Of a DNA stretch of 64,000 bases, positions 59,025 through 64,000 are shown piece by piece. The stretch lies in NCBI RefSeq assembly GCF_004328705.1, contig NZ_CP035319.1, positions 2,604,001 through 2,668,000 on the forward strand, in the 5' to 3' direction. Numbering within the stretch: position 1 is the first letter of the stretch; the number at the start of each line of letters is the position of its first letter. The notes below the pieces were generated by a model. That model did no database searches and had not been told where the DNA came from. It saw nothing but the letters and a program-made list of their open reading frames with translations. The DNA comes from Rhodococcus sp. ABRD24. GTDB taxonomy: Bacteria > Actinomycetota > Actinomycetes > Mycobacteriales > Mycobacteriaceae. The position numbers were made by a program, and so were the translations under genes.

Positions 59025-60860
59025 ATGGCAACTCGCGTCTTCAGGCGACTTGCCGCGCCATTCTTGGTCCTGGTCAGCGCGTCAGCGCTGGTCTTGGCCA
59101 TGGCTGGCCCGGCAAGCGCGGACCCGTCGGACCCACCACCACCATCGTCGTCGTCAGGTAACCAGACGGCCGACAATCTCGGTTGGAACACACAGATTTA
59201 CAGCGTCAACGGCGTTGTCGGAGCCACCAATGTTCTCAATCCCGGCGATACGGTCACCTACCGTTCGAGCATCTGGGAGAACTCGAGGGTCGGCGGCTTC
59301 CTCAACTTGGGCCGTTACATCACGACGATGTGGCATCTCCCGCCCGCGGGGTTCCAGTATGTGAGCTCCGAAGTGTCGATGGGGGCGACCGTCACCGATG
59401 TGGATGGCCATATCAAGGCGGTCTGCAGTGGGGGCGGATGCAGTTCGGTTCCGGTGATCGGCGGAGGCGGCTTCCATATCAAGGGCAGCACCGTGCTGCA
59501 ATACACCGTTACGTACAAGGTGCCGGACCACCCCACGCCCGGGGACTTCGACAGCGGCTTCCTCTTCGACGTGTACTCGTTCGGCTCTCAGCAGGGCGTC
59601 GGCGCCACCGGGGCCAAGGTCCGAGTCCTGCACGATCATGCTGAGACGACGACCACCGTGACGGCACCCACCACCGTGGGCAAGGGCAGCGAAGCGAACC
59701 TCACGGCGACGGTCTCCCCGGCCGGTGCCACCGGCACGGTGCAGTTCTTCGAAGGCGCGAACCCCATCGGTGACCCGGTCGCGGTAAGCGGAGGCACGGC
59801 CACGCTGCCCCACTCCTTCAGCGAGATGGGTACCTACTCCATCTCCGCCAAGTACACCCCTAGTGGTCAGTTCCATGCCTCCGAGTCGACAGCGGTGCCG
59901 ATCGAGGTCGGCCCGGTGGTGACCACGACCAATGTGACGGTGCCGGCTACGGCCGAGGCGGGGACGACGGTGCCGTTGGCGGCTACCATTTCCCCGGCAG
60001 GCGCCGATGGCACCGTGCAGTTCGCGGTGAACGGCACCAACGTCGGCAACCCCGTCCAGGTCAGCGACGGCATGGCCACCCTCAATCACCGCTTCGACGA
60101 TCCGGGTGACTTCGCGGTGACGGCCAACTTCACTGGTGGCTTCGGTTACGCCAACTCGGCCGCCGCGGCCCAGCAGGTCAGCGTCGCCTACGGTGCTTGG
60201 CAGACCACCACCGTGGTCGTCGAGCCGGTGACCGCCGAGTCCGGCAGCCCGACCAACCTGATGGCGTCCGTCCGCCCGATCCCCACCGGCGGCGAGGTCA
60301 TCTTCCGGGTCGACGGCACCGAGGTCGGACGTGCCGATGTCGGCACCGCCGACGGCGTCGCTGTTCTCGAGCACATCTTCGCCACCGCCGGCTCCTACCA
60401 GGTGGTCGCCGAGTTCACCGGAACCGACGGGTTCAACGCTTCCGCCTCCACGGCGTTCACCGCAATAGTGGAGGACGCGCCGCCGGTGCTGACCGCGGTC
60501 GACGCGGACTTGAAGGTCGAGGGCTTGTCGGTCGTGGGGCAGACGCTGACGCTGACCGTGACCGTCGGTCCCGCGGACGCCGTCGGCACCGTGCAGTTCT
60601 ACAAGGGTGCCGAGGCGATCGGCGTGCCGGTCGCGGTGGTGAACGGCAAAGCATCCATCACCACCACGCTGGACTTCGAGGGCACACAGTTGCTCAGCGC
60701 GAAGTTCCTTGGCGGCGAAGGCTTCCGGGACACCGTGTCCAATCCCGTGGTGCTGAACGTGTCCGCCGCGCCGGAGACTCCCAATTCGGGTGCCGGCAGC
60801 CTCGGATCGCTGTTGGAAGGCCCGCTCGGCGGGTTGCTCGCTGGATCGATTGGGGGCTGA
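59025..60860 (+). CDS. Secreted protein with four bacterial Ig-like repeats
   Basis: 611 residues from the ATG at 59025, just after AAGGAGG. A signal peptide of 32 residues ends PASA. A Pro/Ser spacer and a domain of about 165 residues with a close cysteine pair (CSGGGCSS) follow. Then come four repeats of about 90 residues, each with a TTT..V opening, SPAGATGTVQFFEG-type core and a final YT/FTG..F..S strand, as in Ig-like domain group 3. It ends in a Gly/Leu motif (GSLLEGPLGGLLAGSIGG). Probably a cell-surface or adhesive protein. A related gene follows after 22 bases. Confidence 0.85.
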   Translation: MATRVFRRLAAPFLVLVSASALVLAMAGPASADPSDPPPPSSSSGNQTADNLGWNTQIYSVNGVVGATNVLNPGDTVTYRSSIWENSRVGGFLNLGRYITTMWHLPPAGFQYVSSEVSMGATVTDVDGHIKAVCSGGGCSSVPVIGGGGFHIKGSTVLQYTVTYKVPDHPTPGDFDSGFLFDVYSFGSQQGVGATGAKVRVLHDHAETTTTVTAPTTVGKGSEANLTATVSPAGATGTVQFFEGANPIGDPVAVSGGTATLPHSFSEMGTYSISAKYTPSGQFHASESTAVPIEVGPVVTTTNVTVPATAEAGTTVPLAATISPAGADGTVQFAVNGTNVGNPVQVSDGMATLNHRFDDPGDFAVTANFTGGFGYANSAAAAQQVSVAYGAWQTTTVVVEPVTAESGSPTNLMASVRPIPTGGEVIFRVDGTEVGRADVGTADGVAVLEHIFATAGSYQVVAEFTGTDGFNASASTAFTAIVEDAPPVLTAVDADLKVEGLSVVGQTLTLTVTVGPADAVGTVQFYKGAEAIGVPVAVVNGKASITTTLDFEGTQLLSAKFLGGEGFRDTVSNPVVLNVSAAPETPNSGAGSLGSLLEGPLGGLLAGSIGG

Positions 60861-60882
60861 CGAGATGAGTGCAGGAGGATCG

Positions 60883-62622
60883 ATGAGTTCCAGGCTGTAC
60901 CGCTTTATCGGACCGGTCGCGGTGGGCGCGACGGTCATAGCCGGCGCGGCCGTGCTGGGCGTGGCAACGGCTTCGGCGGAGACTTCCACGATCGCATTCA
61001 AGAATGCGTGCCGTGCGGTGCCTTCGTCGAGCCTGGCCGGCGGGCCGCAGGACCAGGTGCAGGAAGCATCGGTGACGGTCGACGCGCCAGCGACCGTGGC
61101 GCCCGGTGAGGAGTTCGACGTGATCATCACGCCGCCGCCGATCTCGGTTCCCAACGATCCCGGTTCCGGCGCCAGCCTGACCAATGTCTCCCGGCTGAAG
61201 ATCGACGTGGAGATGCCACAGAACGCACAACTCCTCAGCGGAACTGTGGTGCCGGGCACCGGGTTCGGGCTCTCCGGTGTCGCACCCAACGTGCTCGTGG
61301 TCAACGATCAGGGCAACGTGGATCCGAACGGGCAGATCATCCGCCTGTCCGGGAACAACCAGACGATCGGCAACGGCCCGAGCTCCTCGAAGAGCTCGGA
61401 AGGCGGGATCAAGGCGAGCGCAACCGGCGGCACCGACACGACCTTCCAGTTGCCACAGGTCAAGGCGCGGCTGAAGGCGGGCACCACCGGCGAGATTCAG
61501 CTGAAGCTGCGCACGGCCGGTTCCGCGGGCGCCTTCGCCAACGACGCCAACTTCCTGACGTTCCTGCCGCGGGTGAACGCGCCCGTCGTCGGGACCGTGT
61601 GGGCGCCGACCCAGTGCACTCCGCGTGACAGCACAGGTGGCCCGCTCAACGCGGGTGCCGGTCCTCTGACGACGGTGCAGGTTCTGCGCGGGGTCTCCGA
61701 GACCGTCACGCATCTGGACGGTCCCAGCGCGGTGACCAACGGCGGCGAGTTCACCCTCAGCGCCACAGTCGTTCCCACGCCGGACACCGGGCAGGTTCAG
61801 TTCACGTTGGGCGGTGAGGACGTCGGAGCGCCAGTAGATCTGGTGAACGGCAAGGCTTCGCTGACTCAGACGCTCGACGTAGACGGTGACTACACCTACG
61901 AGGCGAAGTTCCTGGGTTCGGAGTTCTCCCATCCGTCGTCGGGTTCGAAGACGGTCACGGTGACCTCGCAGGACATCCAGACCACCACCTCGGTCACCGG
62001 ACCCGATCACGACGCCTACCGGGACGAGCCGGTGAACCTGACCGCCAAGGTCGAACCGGGAGTCTCCGGCGGCACGGTGACCTTCGAGGTCGACGGCACT
62101 GCGGTCGGTACAGCCGATGTGATGGATGACGGCGTCGCCGTGCTCCCGCATACCTTCACGACCAACGGAACCCATCGGGTGATAGCCCGCTACTCGGGCG
62201 CCGAGGGGATCTCCTCGTCGGTCTCGCTGCAGTACCCGGTCAGCGTCACCGAGGCGCCGGCCGCTGATGTGGCCACCACGATCACTGTCGATCCGATCGC
62301 GGCGACCGGCAAGGGATCTCCGGTGACCCTCACCGCACGTCTGGCTCCGGCCGAAGCGCGTGGCACGGTGCAGTTCAAGATCGGTGACACGCTGCTCGGC
62401 GGTCCGGTTCGGGTGGATCAGAGTGGCGTCGCGACCCTCACAACGTTCTTCCAGAACCCGGGCGAGTTCGTTGTCACTGCCGAGTTCACGGCGGACGGTG
62501 GCTTCGTCGACTCCGCTGCGGACCCGGTCAACCTCACGGTGACCGGCACTCCGGACACTTTGCCGGTGCCCAGCGGCAGCCTCGGTGACCTGTCGGGGCT
62601 GTTCGGGAGCCTGGGCGGCTGA
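60883..62622 (+). CDS. Secreted protein with three bacterial Ig-like repeats, relative of the preceding
   Basis: 579 residues from the ATG at 60883, after AGGAGG at 60873-60878; ATG 60865 would add six. A signal peptide (to TASA, about 29) is followed by a unique domain of about 220 residues with two cysteines (NACRAV and TQCTPR). Three Ig-like repeats, including TGQVQF, GGTVTFEVDGTAVG and RGTVQFKIGD, follow. The C-terminus GSLGDLSGLFGSLGG parallels that of the first protein. The two are probably co-transcribed and may assemble together; a terminator follows. Confidence 0.85.
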   Translation: MSSRLYRFIGPVAVGATVIAGAAVLGVATASAETSTIAFKNACRAVPSSSLAGGPQDQVQEASVTVDAPATVAPGEEFDVIITPPPISVPNDPGSGASLTNVSRLKIDVEMPQNAQLLSGTVVPGTGFGLSGVAPNVLVVNDQGNVDPNGQIIRLSGNNQTIGNGPSSSKSSEGGIKASATGGTDTTFQLPQVKARLKAGTTGEIQLKLRTAGSAGAFANDANFLTFLPRVNAPVVGTVWAPTQCTPRDSTGGPLNAGAGPLTTVQVLRGVSETVTHLDGPSAVTNGGEFTLSATVVPTPDTGQVQFTLGGEDVGAPVDLVNGKASLTQTLDVDGDYTYEAKFLGSEFSHPSSGSKTVTVTSQDIQTTTSVTGPDHDAYRDEPVNLTAKVEPGVSGGTVTFEVDGTAVGTADVMDDGVAVLPHTFTTNGTHRVIARYSGAEGISSSVSLQYPVSVTEAPAADVATTITVDPIAATGKGSPVTLTARLAPAEARGTVQFKIGDTLLGGPVRVDQSGVATLTTFFQNPGEFVVTAEFTADGGFVDSAADPVNLTVTGTPDTLPVPSGSLGDLSGLFGSLGG

Positions 62623-62633
62623 TCTGACCAAGG

Positions 62634-62674
62634 CGGTGGGTCCCCTGGAAAATCGAGGGGACCCACCGTCTTTT
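62634..62674 (+). terminator. Intrinsic terminator after the Ig-repeat operon
   Basis: A 13-bp stem (62634-62646 with 62656-62668, 9-base loop) is followed by TCTTTT. Confidence 0.88.
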
Positions 62675-62917
62675 CGGTCGCACGCCCGGGGCAGGTCTCA
62701 GCGTGCCGGACCGCACTCTTCGTCGGCCGGGTAAAGGAATCCAATTTCGACCGGCCCTCCGGTAACGTTTGTTTACTGATCGTGCATCGCCCCGACACAA
62801 AGTTCTGGCAAGATCGCCGTGTCGCGTCACCCGCAGGCGTTGTCACGGGAGGGGACGTCACGGCACGTGGTCATGGGGAAGTGACCACTGGGATCGAGTG
62901 AGTGGGGTGCGGTGTTC

Positions 62918-63820
62918 ATGCGTGTGAAGAAGTTGTTCGTTGCGCTCGGGGCATGCGTTGTGGCAGTGGTCGGTTCGGTGGTGTCCGTAGGGTCGGCGCA
63001 GGCTGCGCCCGTGTGCCCGAATCTCCATGTGGTCGCCATCCCGGGGACGTGGGAAACGTCGCCGGATTCCAAGCCCCGGCCGGGCATGCTTTCCGCCGTC
63101 ACGGATGCGCTGCCGTCATCGGTGGGGGTCGACTATGTGACGTATGCGGCGACGGCGTTCCCGTGGGAGTCGGAGGTCTACGCCGCGTCCAAGCGTCAGG
63201 CCGTCGACAACGCTCGGGCAATCATCGGCGATATCGCGAAGCGATGCGGCAACACAAATTTCGGAATCATCGGGTACAGCCAGGGAGCAGATGCGGCCGG
63301 TGACCTGGCCGCCGAGATCGGCACCGGACTCGGTATCGTCCCGCCGTCGCGGATCGCGGCCGTGGGACTGCTGTCGGATCCGCGGCGCTCAGAGACGGAT
63401 GCCCTTGTGGGTCCGCGAGTGGTGGGCAACGGGGCGGGCGGACCGCGGATCGGTGGCTTCGGGTGGGTGAGTGAGCAGACCCGTACGTTCTGCGTGGTCG
63501 GCGATCTGTACTGCTCGACGCCGAAGGACGACTTCGTCACCCGGATGGCGGGATTCCTCGCCCAGGTGTCGGATCCGGTAGCGCCGATGATGGGCCGCTA
63601 CACGCAGGAGGCCCTCGCGATCTTCGATGACCTGATGGCGGCGGGCGGGATCGCGACGCTGCAGGCGCAGCTCACCGATCAGGCCAACGAGCAGCGATTC
63701 GAGCAGTTGGAGCGGTTCTACGATTCGCAGGTACACCACGATTATCGCGGTTACGTCGTGGACGGGTCCGGTGCGACGGCCACGTCCTGGCTCGCAAACT
63801 GGTTGCGCTCCAAGGCCTGA
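62918..63820 (+). CDS. Cutinase-family secreted esterase
   Basis: 300 residues from the ATG at 62918 (GTG 62912 would add two). A signal peptide ends AQAA. The nucleophile serine is in GYSQGA, and cysteines at CPN, CGN and FCVVGDLYC suit cutinase disulfides, with Asp in VGDLYC. Related mycobacterial Culp proteins act on lipids or esters outside the cell. The preceding spacer (62675-62917) shows no gene. The catalytic histidine is not certain. Confidence 0.85.
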   Translation: MRVKKLFVALGACVVAVVGSVVSVGSAQAAPVCPNLHVVAIPGTWETSPDSKPRPGMLSAVTDALPSSVGVDYVTYAATAFPWESEVYAASKRQAVDNARAIIGDIAKRCGNTNFGIIGYSQGADAAGDLAAEIGTGLGIVPPSRIAAVGLLSDPRRSETDALVGPRVVGNGAGGPRIGGFGWVSEQTRTFCVVGDLYCSTPKDDFVTRMAGFLAQVSDPVAPMMGRYTQEALAIFDDLMAAGGIATLQAQLTDQANEQRFEQLERFYDSQVHHDYRGYVVDGSGATATSWLANWLRSKA

Positions 63821-63894
63821 CGGTTCGAGCCGGACACTCGGCCGCATGTCGTCGTGAACCGATCAGAGGTTGCCGTTGCAGCGTGTTCTGCAGC

Positions 63895-64000
63895 TCAACA
63901 GTAGGTGCGCTCCGCGGTGGAGACGTAGGCTTCGGCGATCTGACTGGCCGTCATCGGCAGGAACTGCGCATACGTCCGGCCGACCGAGTCGAACTCGGCG
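63895..64000 (-). CDS. C-terminal end of an unidentified protein
   Basis: The minus-strand frame is open from the window edge to a TGA at 63895-63897 and encodes 34 residues, including VGRTYAQFLPMTASQIAEAY and the C-terminal ERTYC. Codon use is normal for the genome. Too short to assign; it is convergent with the cutinase gene, and the rest lies beyond the window. Confidence 0.6.
   Translation of the reverse strand, partial: AEFDSVGRTYAQFLPMTASQIAEAYVSTAERTYC

Overview
The window is a chromosomal replication-origin region of a high-GC actinobacterium of the order Mycobacteriales, most probably Rhodococcus or a close relative. Gene order follows the mycobacterial origin almost gene for gene: murJ-sigM-rsmA ... 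trxB-trxA-cwlM-GNAT-parB-parA-rsmG-jag-yidC-yidD-rnpA-rpmH | dnaA-oriC-dnaN-recF-dciA ... gyrB-gyrA-DUF3566-tRNA-Ile-tRNA-Ala ... cwsA-ppiA-rhomboid-PH protein-crgA-DUF881-trpG/pabA-pknB-pknA-pbpA-rodA-pstP-fhaB-fhaA-tRNA-Leu. Most conserved genes face away from oriC (20795-21304). The genus call rests on protein resemblance and synteny remembered from the literature, not on a search.

Layout. 1-1732: end of murJ, then the ECF sigma SigM and its anti-sigma factor. 1739-6114: an accessory block of TetR plus epimerase and an ABC exporter plus TetR. 6172-9746: a thioredoxin module behind a SigH/SigR-like promoter, the regulatory pseudo-amidase CwlM, and a GNAT protein with two mutually exclusive leader hairpins. 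9984-18499: the minus-strand parBA-rsmG-jag-yidC-yidD-rnpA-rpmH block. 19196-24546: dnaA, oriC, dnaN, a remnant of gnd, recF and dciA.

The main anomaly is in the par-jag block. rsmG is present twice as a 690-bp direct repeat with no visible difference (12192-12881 and 15131-15820). Between the copies lie 2.25 kb holding three intergenic parS-like sites and a lipase whose secretion signal is broken by a stop and a frameshift.

24578-27673 holds an inserted three-gene operon behind a palindromic operator. Its first product, of a family named only 'predicted metal-dependent hydrolase', shows an E...ExxH...E...ExxH di-iron pattern. It is followed by a phthalate-dioxygenase-type reductase and an epoxide-hydrolase-like protein. 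I propose an uncharacterised oxygenase/epoxidase pathway.

27905-42000: gyrBA with structured leader and spacer, tRNA genes flanking a 36-codon DLW-39-like gene, a ketosteroid isomerase with a KstR-consensus operator, a decayed methyltransferase, a tandem-TetR regulator, a secreted lipase, and the ppiA-crgA-trpG segment. That segment includes three perfect DnaA boxes 20 kb from oriC. 42025-51547: the Ser/Thr kinase and cell-wall operon. 52613-64000: gltBD, two secreted Ig-repeat proteins in tandem, a cutinase-family esterase and the end of one more gene. Replication, segregation, protein insertion, peptidoglycan control and redox balance are thus grouped at the origin, with catabolic and surface genes inserted at several joints.
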